Assembly (NCBI RefSeq): GCF_923077115.1
Contig: NZ_CAKLPX010000002.1
Location: forward strand, 62,001 to 126,000
Source: Sinobacterium norvegicum
Lineage (GTDB): Bacteria > Pseudomonadota > Gammaproteobacteria > Pseudomonadales > Sinobacteriaceae
Reading direction: 5' to 3'
DNA length: 64,000 nucleotides
The notes beneath the pieces were generated by a model. The model saw only the letters and a list, made by a program, of their open reading frames with translations. It was not told where the DNA came from and did no database searches. Positions 7,727 to 16,089 of the stretch are shown in pieces. The position numbers and the translations under genes are program-made. The first letter of the stretch is position 1. Each line of letters opens with the position of its first letter.

Positions 7727-7795
7727 ATCTCTGATCTCAATGTAATTACCACTAACTAAGGCTATTAACTTATTAACTAGGGGAGTTTGGCATGT
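7602..7795. repeat. Repeat B, copy 2 (5' end and leader of intact rimB)
   Basis: This is the intact counterpart of 3762-3960. Similarity begins inside the rimB coding region near codon 42 and runs through the start codon at 7726 into the leader, to about 7795. Confidence 0.75.
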
Positions 7796-8448
7796 ACTCA
7801 GGCATTCAACTAGAGGAATTTTCTTGAGATTAGCTGATCAAGGCTGTTCTGTAAGAATTGAGTATCTTAAAACGTAGCCGTCACGCGCTTTCTAAAGGTT
7901 GGTGGAGGCCCACTTCGGGTCAATAGCGACGAAAAAGCCCAATTTGATGCTTTAGTCCGCTATGCGGTCAGCTTTGGTCGTCGCTTTCGATCTCGCAAGA
8001 AAACACTTAAAGCGCCTATTATTTGGCAATCATTTATGTCATTTGAATAGCAATAGTCTGGATTTGGCCACTTTTGATGAGAATAGTGACCGATGATTTC
8101 TCATTGATACTGGAAAAAGCTAGGCGAATCAATGATGGGCTATTCAGTTCGAGGGAAATGCAACACCCTCGACACAAATTCTCTGACAGCTGAAAAATAT
8201 TGGAAATATAGCTATAAAAACAATTGCTTAAGAGAGTTCTGACTGTGCGTTTGAATTGTCTTCGTTTTATTTCACAATTTGAGAGTTTTTACCTCCCCTA
8301 TAGAATGGGGCCTACAGGGCAGGACTGTCTTCGTTTTTAATTCGTCGATACATGATAAATATCTATTCCGCCGCACCACGCGATGACAAGCACTTTATGC
8401 CGAGCCCCGACTCGGCTATGATTGCCGCAATTCACTAGGAGCCTCCAT
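7796..8448. other. Gene-poor stretch upstream of rimB, with an unassigned 59-codon open frame
   Basis: About 650 bases hold no recognisable gene. On the plus strand, frame 7871-8050 is open for 59 codons (its middle reads FDALVRYAVSFGRRFRSRKK) between a TAA and a TAG, but has no ATG or GTG start and I do not recognise it. It could be a gene remnant or chance. The right copy of the bracketing inverted repeat lies at 8255-8268, and a shorter direct copy at 8326-8338. The promoter of the flavoprotein gene at 8449 should lie at the right end. Confidence 0.5.
8255..8268. repeat. Right copy of 14-bp inverted repeat bracketing the islet
   Basis: attgtcttcgtttt here is the exact reverse complement of 1651-1664. 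The match extends loosely on both sides (gaattg...tttatttca here against ggattg...ttcttca in the left copy read in the same orientation). A truncated copy lies at 8326-8338. Confidence 0.6.
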
Positions 8449-10056
8449 ATGATTCGTTTAACGCAGGTTAAGCTACCACTCGACCATGCCGCCGAGGCCA
8501 TTGACCTTGGGGTACTGAAGATACTGAAGATTGAGCGCGACGAGTTGGTGTCTGTTGAGGTGTTCAAGCGTGCTTACGATGCGCGCAAAAAAGCCAATAT
8601 TTTGCTTATTTATACCCTCGACGTGGTCACCAAGCGCGATCAACAACTGCTGAAACAGTTCGATAAAGATAACAATATTCGTCAGACGCCGGATATGAGC
8701 TACAACTTTGTCGGCCATGCGCCAGCTGGTTTTGATCAGCGCCCGGTGGTCATCGGCACCGGCCCCTGCGGCATGTTTGTCGGTTTGATCTTAGCGCAGA
8801 TGGGTTTTAAGCCGATTATTCTCGAGCGTGGCAAGGCCGTGCGTGAGCGCACCAAAGATACCTGGGGCCTGTGGCGTAAGCGAGAGCTCAACACCGAATC
8901 TAATGTGCAGTTTGGTGAGGGCGGCGCTGGTACGTTTTCCGATGGCAAGCTCTACAGCCAGATCAAAGACAGCAACCACCACGGCCGCAAGGTACTGCAT
9001 GAGTTTGTGAAATCCGGTGCGCCGGAGGAGATTCTCTATGTCTCCAAGCCTCATATCGGTACCTTTAAGTTGGTTAAGATGGTGGAGAATATGCGCCATG
9101 AAATTACCGAGCTTGGCGGTGAGATTCGCTTCAGCCAGCGGGTTGATGAAGTCAATATCGACGACGGTAAGGTCACCGGTGTCACCTTGAGTGATGGTTC
9201 GTCGATTGCGACCAATCATGTTGCCCTGGCCATTGGCCACAGTGCCCGTGACACCTTTGAGATGTTGAAGGCGCAGGGTGTCTATATCGAGCCGAAGCCG
9301 TTCTCGATTGGCTTCCGTATCGAGCACCCGCAGTCGATGATCGACGATTGTCGCTTCGGCCCTAACGCCGGCAATGAAATCCTCGGCGCCGCCGATTATA
9401 AGTTGGTGCATCACTGTGATAATGGCCGTTCAGTCTACAGTTTTTGTATGTGCCCTGGCGGTACCGTAGTCGCAGCGACCTCGGAAGAGGGGCGGGTGGT
9501 GACCAACGGTATGAGCCAGTATTCGCGTAACGAGCGCAATGCCAATGCGGCGATCGTAGTCGGTATCGACCCCAGCGATTTCCCCAGTGACGATGTGTTG
9601 GCCGGTATCGATTTGCAGCGAGACTTGGAAGAGCGTGCCTACCATCTTGGTGGCGGCGATTACACCGCACCGGGACAGTTGGTGGGTGATTTTCTTACCG
9701 GCACCGCCTCGACAGCTTTCGGTGAGGTTGAGCCCTCGTATAAGCCCGGTATTAAGCTGACGGATATGTCTGAGGTATTACCGGCCTATGCTATTGAAGC
9801 CATTCGTGAGGCGATTCCTGCGATGAATAAGAAGATTAAAGGCTTTGCCCGTGCCGATGCGATTTTAACCGGTGTCGAGACGCGTACCTCATCACCGATC
9901 TCTATTAAGCGCGATAAAAGCTACCAGAGCATCAATACCGCTGGGCTATACCCCGCCGGTGAAGGCGCCGGTTATGCCGGTGGCATTTTATCGGCGGCGG
10001 TCGATGGCTTGAAGGTCGGCGAGGCGATGGCAAAGCAGATGCTTAACATCGGCTGA
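8449..10056 (+). CDS. FAD-dependent dehydrogenase (COG2509-type NAD(P)/FAD oxidoreductase)
   Basis: The 535-residue flavoprotein has an N-terminal accessory domain of about 90 residues. Next come a dinucleotide-binding motif VVIGTGPCGMFVGLILAQMG, the family-typical NVQFGEGGAGTFSDGKLY block, and a C-terminal ADAILTGVETRTSSPISI and GLYPAGEGAGYAGGILSA region that completes the FAD site. This is the layout of the COG2509 family of uncharacterised dehydrogenases related to electron-transfer flavoproteins. The ATG at 8449 follows AGGAG by about seven bases; a TTG 27 bases upstream lacks that spacing. It stands alone and ends in a bidirectional terminator. It is not homologous in detail to the flavoprotein at 409-1614, although both flank the islet. 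Confidence 0.88.
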   Translation: MIRLTQVKLPLDHAAEAIDLGVLKILKIERDELVSVEVFKRAYDARKKANILLIYTLDVVTKRDQQLLKQFDKDNNIRQTPDMSYNFVGHAPAGFDQRPVVIGTGPCGMFVGLILAQMGFKPIILERGKAVRERTKDTWGLWRKRELNTESNVQFGEGGAGTFSDGKLYSQIKDSNHHGRKVLHEFVKSGAPEEILYVSKPHIGTFKLVKMVENMRHEITELGGEIRFSQRVDEVNIDDGKVTGVTLSDGSSIATNHVALAIGHSARDTFEMLKAQGVYIEPKPFSIGFRIEHPQSMIDDCRFGPNAGNEILGAADYKLVHHCDNGRSVYSFCMCPGGTVVAATSEEGRVVTNGMSQYSRNERNANAAIVVGIDPSDFPSDDVLAGIDLQRDLEERAYHLGGGDYTAPGQLVGDFLTGTASTAFGEVEPSYKPGIKLTDMSEVLPAYAIEAIREAIPAMNKKIKGFARADAILTGVETRTSSPISIKRDKSYQSINTAGLYPAGEGAGYAGGILSAAVDGLKVGEAMAKQMLNIG

Positions 10057-10069
10057 GTTCGTTGTGGGT

Positions 10070-10098
10070 AAAAAAAACCGGCCTCGGCCGGTTTTTTT
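10070..10098. terminator. Bidirectional intrinsic terminator
   Basis: AACCGGCC, a TC turn and GGCCGGTT form a strong stem flanked by an A-run on the left and a T-run on the right. It can end both the plus-strand flavoprotein gene and the minus-strand glutaredoxin gene, which converge here. Confidence 0.92.
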
Positions 10099-10109
10099 GT
10101 GCCTGACGA

Positions 10110-10346
10110 TTAGCGTTGCTGATCGTAGGCGGAGCGAATTTGCTTGGGGTTGAAGCCGGCGACGGTCTGATCGCCGATGACCAGAAAAGGTACCCCGCGA
10201 GCTCCCAGCGATTGCAAGGTCTTGGCGGCGCGGCGATTGCTGTCGACATTCATCTCGACAAAGGGAATTTTCTGCTGCTGCAAATAAGCCTTGGCATTCT
10301 TGCAGTGTGGACACTTATTGCCGCTATAGAGGGTAACTTTAACCAT
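10110..10346 (-). CDS. Glutaredoxin-family thiol-disulfide oxidoreductase
   Basis: The 78-residue single-domain protein has the thioredoxin fold pattern of small glutaredoxins: VTLYSGNKCPHCKNAKAYL with the redox pair Cys12 and Cys15, the conserved cis-Pro segment GVPFLVIGD and the C-terminal helix motif around GFNPKQI. The CPHC active site and its size fit glutaredoxin-like/NrdH-type proteins, which reduce protein disulfides or glutathione mixed disulfides in the cytosol. It is monocistronic and ends at a shared terminator. The specific partner is unknown. Confidence 0.9.
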   Translation of the reverse strand: MVKVTLYSGNKCPHCKNAKAYLQQQKIPFVEMNVDSNRRAAKTLQSLGARGVPFLVIGDQTVAGFNPKQIRSAYDQQR

Positions 10347-10602
10347 GATGATGTGTACCGGTATCAGCTTGAAGCACCGGGTCGGTGCAAAGAGTACGAA
10401 TAGCCGTTATTAGTGCGGCGTTAGAAGTAATCATTATATCACGGCTTAAGGCAGAGGGACTTTGGGCTGTGACCGATCCAAGGTGATGCTAATCGAGGTT
10501 ATTTCGCATTGTTAATGTTTTGGGGCTGTAATTATTAAGTCGAGTGCTTTAATCTGTGTTTCATCAATCAGTATAAGACTTAAAAGGTAAGGAGGCTCCA
10601 CC

Positions 10603-11466
10603 ATGGAAAGCCGCGCAGTAGACACCGAAATCATTCTCGCCATTGTGGTATTTGGCTCATTTGTCGTGATGTACTTGCTCGAAGTGCTCGCCGGTAAGAT
10701 GAAGAATTCAGCCAGACCCAAACGCGACGCAATCTTTACCCTCTTCGGCATGTTCGGCCAGTCGATGGTGCCCGGTGTGATTATTGGTACCCTGGCAGGC
10801 ATGGCAATGCTGGCCTTATTCCCCGCCCAAAGCGGTAGCTTTGCCGGTAGCTCGTTGTGGCTGACTGCGTTTATACTGTTTGCCTCGATGGAGTTCTGTC
10901 ACTATGTTATCCACCGCTATGCCCATGAATGGCGCTGGATGTGGAAGCTGCACCGTACCCACCACTCGGGTATGGATATGAATGTCGGGTTGCTTTATCG
11001 CTACAATATTTTTTGGTTATTCCTGTTGCCGCAGCCCTGGTTCGGTGCCTTCGCCATGTACACCGGTATGTACGAGGCCTATGCCGTTGCGATCTTTGCC
11101 ACCTATGCCTGTAATGTATTGACTCATACCGCTTTTCGCTGGGACCTGTACCTGCGTGCCAAGGCGCCATGGTCTGAGCCTATTTGGTGGGTGATTGAGC
11201 GTGTGATTACGCTGCCCGATACGCATCACGCACACCATGCTTACGGCAAGGGTGCTCACCCCAACGGCAACTACGCGGTCAGCCTGTTTATCTACGATGT
11301 GATCTTTGGCACGGCGAAGATACCGAACCAGCGCCAGAGCAAGTTTGGCCTGCCGATTTCCCCCCGACTACACTGGGCCGAGGAGATGTTTTGGCCGGCG
11401 ATAAAGAAACCACTGCTGCCTAAGCCAGCCAAGGCAGCCAAGCCCAGTGATGCTGCCACCGCGTAA
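10603..11466 (+). CDS. Fatty acid hydroxylase/sterol desaturase superfamily membrane protein
   Basis: This 287-residue integral membrane protein carries the three histidine clusters of membrane di-iron hydroxylases: HYVIHRYAHE (about residues 105-114), HRTHH (about 123-127) and THHAHH (about 205-210). Four or so hydrophobic segments separate them. Relatives hydroxylate or desaturate lipids, sterols or carotenoids at the membrane; the substrate here is unknown. A near-perfect Shine-Dalgarno sequence, AAGGAGG, lies seven bases before the ATG, predicting strong translation. The C-terminus is a Lys/Pro/Ala-rich tail. It is transcribed alone and ends at a hairpin shared with the convergent downstream gene. 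Confidence 0.88.
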   Translation: MESRAVDTEIILAIVVFGSFVVMYLLEVLAGKMKNSARPKRDAIFTLFGMFGQSMVPGVIIGTLAGMAMLALFPAQSGSFAGSSLWLTAFILFASMEFCHYVIHRYAHEWRWMWKLHRTHHSGMDMNVGLLYRYNIFWLFLLPQPWFGAFAMYTGMYEAYAVAIFATYACNVLTHTAFRWDLYLRAKAPWSEPIWWVIERVITLPDTHHAHHAYGKGAHPNGNYAVSLFIYDVIFGTAKIPNQRQSKFGLPISPRLHWAEEMFWPAIKKPLLPKPAKAAKPSDAATA

Positions 11467-11481
11467 ATTGACAGCACATTT

Positions 11482-11506
11482 AAAAAGCAGCCTCGGCTGC
11501 TTTTTT
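11482..11506. terminator. Bidirectional intrinsic terminator
   Basis: GCAGCC, a TC turn and GGCTGC form the stem, with an A-run to the left and a T-run to the right. It separates the convergent hydroxylase gene and the cysteine-rich protein gene; the minus-strand stop codon touches the hairpin's edge. Confidence 0.88.
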
Positions 11507-12281
11507 ATTGCTCTAAATAAAGGTGGTCAATAATATCGTCGTTCTTCCATACCGCTAAAACCGTTTGCTCAGTTGTGGTGCTATCGGCAGATTCGATAAA
11601 GTCACGGAGCCCGGAGCAGAAATACTGGCCGCAGATATCGGCACGTAATTCATCGGGCAGGCAGCAGCCGTTTTCGGCTTGGTACACACAGCCACCCTCG
11701 ATGGTTTGGCTGGGGATATAGCTCAAATAGAGCTCGGTTACTGCGTCGAGCTCAATCTCTTGCTGGCTGATTACGCGGCTGATGGTCGACTCTTCGATAA
11801 AGGCAAAATATTCGCGACCATTAAAACAGCAGTGCCCCCGGCAGGCGGTGCAGGCGGTGACCAGTGCGTCGCTTAACTCGTCGATGTCATCGGGGGCGAG
11901 GAAGTCAGTCACATGATCGCTCTCATCCTCGCCGCTGTAGTACTCGACCAATTGCTGTAGATGCTGCTCGAACTCTTCGATTACTGCGTAATCAAGTGTT
12001 GTTGCCTGATTCGGATTGTAAGGAATGGAGACCAGCTGCAGCTCCTCTGGGCTGATATCGAGTGCCTTACAGCTGCTGTCAATCAGTGTTTTTTGCTGCC
12101 CTTGGCGATACTGCTCTCGTTGCTCGCGACTGTTTTTCTCATGCTGGAGTACTTGCTGCTGTTGCTTGAGTTTGCAGTCGATCTGCTCGCAGACAGAGAG
12201 GCTGTTGGCGATACTGTCTGCCAGCGGTTGTTGGCAGAAACGGCAATGCCGATCAGATAAGCGAGTTTGGGACTTGTTCAT
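11505..12281 (-). CDS. Cysteine-rich protein with zinc-ribbon-like and YkgJ-like clusters
   Basis: This protein of about 258 residues has two cysteine-rich parts. Near the N-terminus CRFCQQPL and two further cysteines in a CEQIDC segment look like a small zinc ribbon. A Gln/Glu-rich probable coiled coil follows. The C-terminal half has CTACRGHCC, GGCVYQAENGCC and ICGQYFCSG, a pattern reminiscent of YkgJ-type proteins that bind a zinc or iron-sulfur centre. No enzymatic function can be assigned. I start it at the ATG at 12281 because the first cysteine cluster follows at once and the only upstream start in frame is a TTG. It is convergent with the hydroxylase gene. Confidence 0.7.
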   Translation of the reverse strand: MNKSQTRLSDRHCRFCQQPLADSIANSLSVCEQIDCKLKQQQQVLQHEKNSREQREQYRQGQQKTLIDSSCKALDISPEELQLVSIPYNPNQATTLDYAVIEEFEQHLQQLVEYYSGEDESDHVTDFLAPDDIDELSDALVTACTACRGHCCFNGREYFAFIEESTISRVISQQEIELDAVTELYLSYIPSQTIEGGCVYQAENGCCLPDELRADICGQYFCSGLRDFIESADSTTTEQTVLAVWKNDDIIDHLYLEQ

Positions 12282-12411
12282 AGTTCGATGATTCACAGCG
12301 CTAAAAAAGCCATTATAGATGACTGAGCACGGCAAAGCTTGAGCACAGTCCTGTTGCGCTTGGGGTAGCAGTCCGTAAAATGACGTTTTAATTTAAAGTC
12401 AGGGTATTAAT

Positions 12412-12882
12412 GTGTCAAATGTATTCGTAGTGATTGTGGCTGTGCTCTTGATTGCTTGGGGAGTCTGGCGAGCAGCGAACAATCAGAAGGTTGGCGCCGC
12501 CAACTTGGCGGCAGGTGAAGCGTTTCTCGCCCATAATGCCGATAAACCGGGGGTGGTAACCACGGCGTCGGGCCTGCAGTACTTGGTGCTGACGCAGGGT
12601 GAGGGGACTGAGTCCCCGACGGCCAAGAGCCAGGTGACTGTGCACTACCACGGCACGCTGATGGATGGCACTGTCTTTGATAGCTCGGTAGAGCGACGTC
12701 AGTCAATCACCTTTGGTCTGAATCAGGTGATCAAGGGTTGGACAGAGGGTGTTCAGTTGATGGTTGTCGGCGATAAATACCGTTTCTTCATTCCCGCCAA
12801 GCTTGCCTATGGCAGCCGAAATATGGGAGCTATTGCGGCAAATTCTGTCCTGATTTTTGAGGTGGAACTGCTGGCTTTCTAG
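12412..12882 (+). CDS. FKBP-type peptidyl-prolyl cis-trans isomerase
   Basis: The 156-residue protein starts with a GTG. Its N-terminal hydrophobic helix (about residues 3-18, NVFVVIVAVLLIAWGVW) acts as a membrane anchor. A linker of the FklB/FkpA type (ASGLQYLVLTQGEG) follows, and then a complete FKBP fold: VTVHYHGTLMDGTVFDSS, FGLNQVIKGWTEG, the YGSR turn and a closing strand VLIFEVELL. It should catalyse proline isomerisation of exported or membrane proteins at the periplasmic face. It is unusually short upstream of the FKBP domain, lacking the long dimerisation arm of FkpA. It stands alone and is followed by a long-stem terminator. Confidence 0.9.
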   Translation: MSNVFVVIVAVLLIAWGVWRAANNQKVGAANLAAGEAFLAHNADKPGVVTTASGLQYLVLTQGEGTESPTAKSQVTVHYHGTLMDGTVFDSSVERRQSITFGLNQVIKGWTEGVQLMVVGDKYRFFIPAKLAYGSRNMGAIAANSVLIFEVELLAF

Positions 12883-12992
12883 CGGTCTCCCTCAAAATAG
12901 GGGGATGACGCCGGACTGAAAGCGGACAATAATGTGCGCATATGCAGCGTCAGAGGCAATGGACGACCTCAGCGCAGTGTAGAGAATAGCTG

Positions 12993-13038
12993 GCGAGCCG
13001 CTATCCTTGGCAAGGAAGCTGAGGGGCTCGCTTTTTTT
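12993..13038 (+). terminator. Intrinsic terminator with long stem
   Basis: GCGAGCC at 12993 pairs with GGCTCGC just before a run of seven T. The loop region contains its own small stem (CCTTGGCAAGG). It ends the FKBP transcript; the convergent cti gene stops at 13050. Confidence 0.75.
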
Positions 13039-13049
13039 ATGCCTGTTGT

Positions 13050-15449
13050 TTATCGGTTTTGCAGCCTGTTGTAATCGAGTAAGCCCGCATTGAGTGGCTG
13101 ATGCTGAAAGTATTGGTCATGCAGCCAATCACTGTACTGCCAAAAATTCTTATTGCTGCGCCTGACACCGTAACGGTCGAGCAAGGACCGATATGAGGCT
13201 TCATCACTGAGTGCTTCTACCCGGCTAACAAAGTCAGCTAAATCTTGCTCGTCGACGGTGAGGAATAGATTGGGGTAGGAGCCTACCACACCATCCATAA
13301 CGGAAAGAGTCAGCTCCTTGCTAACAATGCGTGATTTCTCACCAAATAAATACGAGACATTGGTATGGCTGAGATTTCGTATCAGCGTGTAGGTTTTGTC
13401 TTCGCCGGTGGTTAAGCGTAACCGCATATAGGCTAATTCAGGCATCTCTTTTAATTTCTCGCCCTTAAGTGATGCCAGTCTTTGTAGCTCAGATAATGTG
13501 TTAGATGGGTTGCTGTTGGGCTGAGGGCGATTGATTTCATCGCGGACGAGTACCGCTGAGGGCATCGAGGCGATGATTTTATCCAATAATTCTTGCTTGG
13601 GGTTATCGGTGGTATATTCGATGCCTAAATAGTCGTCATTTCGTGATTTTATATTTTCGATATAGTTGGCAACATTCGATTCGGAATCGCGGTACCATGA
13701 ATTCAACTCTTTCTCACTGGCTTCAGAAGGCAGCAACATTAAAAAATTGTCCTCTCCGTCCATCCGTAAGAAATCCATATAGAGGCGTGTCAGTAACTGG
13801 TGGTTGACGTTGCCATAGACATCGTAACCGGCAACCAATAAATAGTGGATGCGTTCGAGCAGGGGGTAGTCGATAATCCAGGCGGTTTTAGGCTGTTTAC
13901 CCCAAAAACCTTTGACCACGGTGGCGCTGTCGAAATGCCTGAAAATAGTCAGTGCGGCGTTGTCGTTGTGGTTATCGCCATCCCAAATAATACCTAAATC
14001 CAAACTTCTTTCTGTTTCATTGGGGAAAATCTTATTGAACTCTTCCAGCCATGCATCATTGTAACGTTGGTTAAGCTTGGAATAGCGACGCCACGCTGAT
14101 ACGGGCAAGATAGTACCGGTATCCTCGGCGGGAAGGCGTAGGTTTTTCTCTTGAGCCTTTAGAAAGTTGTCCATTTGGTATTCACCTTCTGTCGGCGGCG
14201 AGACAAACATTACCCAGAACTGATCGTGAATAACATTGAGGGCAATTTGCCCGCGGCATACTGGGCCTTTAATAAAGCCACTGATGGTGAACTCTGCCTC
14301 ATCAAGCATAAACTTATAGCGGCTTACTGAGGGGATTTGCTCGAAGGTTTCGAAGGGGTTGGCTGCAATGGCTGGCTTATAGCTAGGCAGTGAGGTGACG
14401 GTATAGGCGTTGTTAAAAAATATCTCGTTCCAGCGCTGCTCTCTGTTTGCATCTAACCGATAGGGCATGTGGTTTTTAACAGTGACCGTGGGTATATATG
14501 GCACGAAGCGATAGTAAAACTGATCTGTTTTTGGGCTGTCAAAAGGCCGCCGGGAAGGAATCAAATTCACGGCTTCGCCGGTGGCTGTGGTCGAGCGCAC
14601 CAATTTAAAAAACTGTCTTTCATCTCCGGCTGTTGGGCCGGCATCGGGGAAATATATGTTGGCAATATAGAGGTGTTCGAAGATATAGCGAGCAACCAGC
14701 TGTTGTTTGAGGCTGTCACCGTTGAGATAGTTTTCCCAGTGCTCTATCTGCTGTAAATATGCGTTGTCCAAAGGTTGCTGTGCCGTCGTTTTGGCGCCAG
14801 CTGCCAGCCACTGTGTGAGCGTGTCCAGTTCCTCTTGCTTCAGCCCAGGCAGCGCATAGGGCATACCCCAGAGTGGTTTCTTTTTTTCGAAACGATCAAA
14901 GTCTTCAATTTTTGAGCAGTATTGTTTCCGGTTAAGCCCAAAATCGAAGCTGTTGGGTAGGATATCCTGTTCGGGCAGCGGGTGTTGCTCTTTCAGTGCC
15001 AGCATACGATAAAAACTGCTGCCCATTAAGTTGGCTTCGGTCAATTGATCTCGCTCGTTGAGCACCGAGAAAAAACCCTTCGCTCGCCATTGCTCAGTGT
15101 TTTCGGCATCGACAAACATTCGAGTCAATGACTCGGTGAATAAGCGAGTGCCATCATAGACCACGGCTTGGCTGGCGCCGCGGTCGATGGCCTGATGTGA
15201 TGACATTTTCAACTGGCAGGGTGCATCATAGCAGCCATGACAGACGACGCAGCGGTTATCGATAATCTCTTTGACCTCACCGTGATAAATGGGAGTCTGT
15301 GCTGTGGTTTCAGGGACAACGCGGTCTTTAACTGATGCTGGGCCATAAAGTTGATCGTAACGGTGTTTAAGCATGACGCTACAACCGGCGAGAAAGGTGA
15401 GGATAATAAAGCCGGTGACAAGTTTTTTAAGGGTTTGTGGTGTTTTCAT
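13050..15449 (-). CDS. cti: Fatty acid cis/trans isomerase (Cti), lipoprotein-type, heme-binding
   Basis: Cti converts cis-unsaturated membrane fatty acids to trans isomers in the periplasm, stiffening the membrane quickly under solvent or heat stress. The 799-residue protein has a signal peptide ending in LAGC (Cys23), suggesting lipidation. It carries the cytochrome-type site CVVCH (Cys67, Cys70, His71) followed by GCYDAPCQLK, which is diagnostic for this family. The ATG at 15449 is preceded by GAGG at six bases, while a TTG two codons earlier is less likely. Length agrees with Pseudomonas and Vibrio Cti. The two small lipoprotein genes immediately upstream on the same strand may share its envelope context. 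Confidence 0.93.
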   Translation of the reverse strand: MKTPQTLKKLVTGFIILTFLAGCSVMLKHRYDQLYGPASVKDRVVPETTAQTPIYHGEVKEIIDNRCVVCHGCYDAPCQLKMSSHQAIDRGASQAVVYDGTRLFTESLTRMFVDAENTEQWRAKGFFSVLNERDQLTEANLMGSSFYRMLALKEQHPLPEQDILPNSFDFGLNRKQYCSKIEDFDRFEKKKPLWGMPYALPGLKQEELDTLTQWLAAGAKTTAQQPLDNAYLQQIEHWENYLNGDSLKQQLVARYIFEHLYIANIYFPDAGPTAGDERQFFKLVRSTTATGEAVNLIPSRRPFDSPKTDQFYYRFVPYIPTVTVKNHMPYRLDANREQRWNEIFFNNAYTVTSLPSYKPAIAANPFETFEQIPSVSRYKFMLDEAEFTISGFIKGPVCRGQIALNVIHDQFWVMFVSPPTEGEYQMDNFLKAQEKNLRLPAEDTGTILPVSAWRRYSKLNQRYNDAWLEEFNKIFPNETERSLDLGIIWDGDNHNDNAALTIFRHFDSATVVKGFWGKQPKTAWIIDYPLLERIHYLLVAGYDVYGNVNHQLLTRLYMDFLRMDGEDNFLMLLPSEASEKELNSWYRDSESNVANYIENIKSRNDDYLGIEYTTDNPKQELLDKIIASMPSAVLVRDEINRPQPNSNPSNTLSELQRLASLKGEKLKEMPELAYMRLRLTTGEDKTYTLIRNLSHTNVSYLFGEKSRIVSKELTLSVMDGVVGSYPNLFLTVDEQDLADFVSRVEALSDEASYRSLLDRYGVRRSNKNFWQYSDWLHDQYFQHQPLNAGLLDYNRLQNR

Positions 15450-15537
15450 ACACAACCTCGGTGAATCTATAAGTCTTTGTTTTAATTTTTTTTATTATAG
15501 TTTTATATGTCGCGTGTGCCAATATTACGCGAGGATG

Positions 15538-16089
15538 CTACTGGCCAATCAGCTCGATTTTATCAGCGCCAATGGTATCAGTAGCCCCGACAGCGGTGAG
15601 CGCTTGTTGTGTTATTACGCTATTGTCCAACAATGTGCGCCCCCACTGCAAAGCGCTTCGTGTTCGCTGAAGTCGCGCCTGATCGACGGTTTCTTCAACT
15701 TGAAAAAAAAGCCCGACGGATAGGCCGTCCCCCATATCGTGATGCCAGGTTTTTTCTGCGTGCGCAGTCGTGTTGCCATCGCTATCGAAGACGAAAAAGA
15801 CATAGTGAGTCTGCGCATTGGCGTTGCCATAATTTAGCTGCACACCACTCGAAGGCCACAGTGAAAAGGCCAACTGTGGCTCATCAATATTGATCTGCTG
15901 GTAGATAAAGGCCATTCGACCATCTTTTGTGGCGACGCTGTCTGGGGCGCCAAGTTGTTGTAGTACTTGGTGATAGGTATCTAGCTGAGCGGAGTCAACA
16001 ATCTTTGGCGTATGGCCATATTGATGGGAGATAAAGCTGCAACTTGTTAACAGTGTTAGCAGCAAGATAAGTACTAATCTAAGTATCAT
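15538..16089 (-). CDS. Putative lipoprotein
   Basis: The 183-residue protein begins MILRLVLILLLTLLTSC, a short lipoprotein signal with the lipobox Cys at residue 17. The region after it (TPKIVDSAQLDTYHQVLQQL then GAPDSVATKDGRMAFIYQQ) recalls SmpA/OmlA-BamE-like domains, which have a helix pair followed by a strand with a G-x-P turn. No function is assigned. I chose the ATG at 16089, overlapping the upstream gene by 11 bases, because the earlier ATG at 16134 would bury the signal peptide. It probably forms a two-gene operon with the lipoprotein at 16079-16432 and may read on toward cti. Confidence 0.72.
   Translation of the reverse strand: MILRLVLILLLTLLTSCSFISHQYGHTPKIVDSAQLDTYHQVLQQLGAPDSVATKDGRMAFIYQQINIDEPQLAFSLWPSSGVQLNYGNANAQTHYVFFVFDSDGNTTAHAEKTWHHDMGDGLSVGLFFQVEETVDQARLQRTRSALQWGRTLLDNSVITQQALTAVGATDTIGADKIELIGQ

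Noticed and set aside
7871-8050. Integron attC site or gene cassette
   Set aside because: The expected paired core sites (GTTRRRY and complement) and long imperfect hairpin are not present.
8326-8338. Third inverted-repeat copy as a real boundary
   Set aside because: It is a shorter match in the same orientation as the nearby full copy and sits in the promoter region of the next gene; too weak to define an edge.
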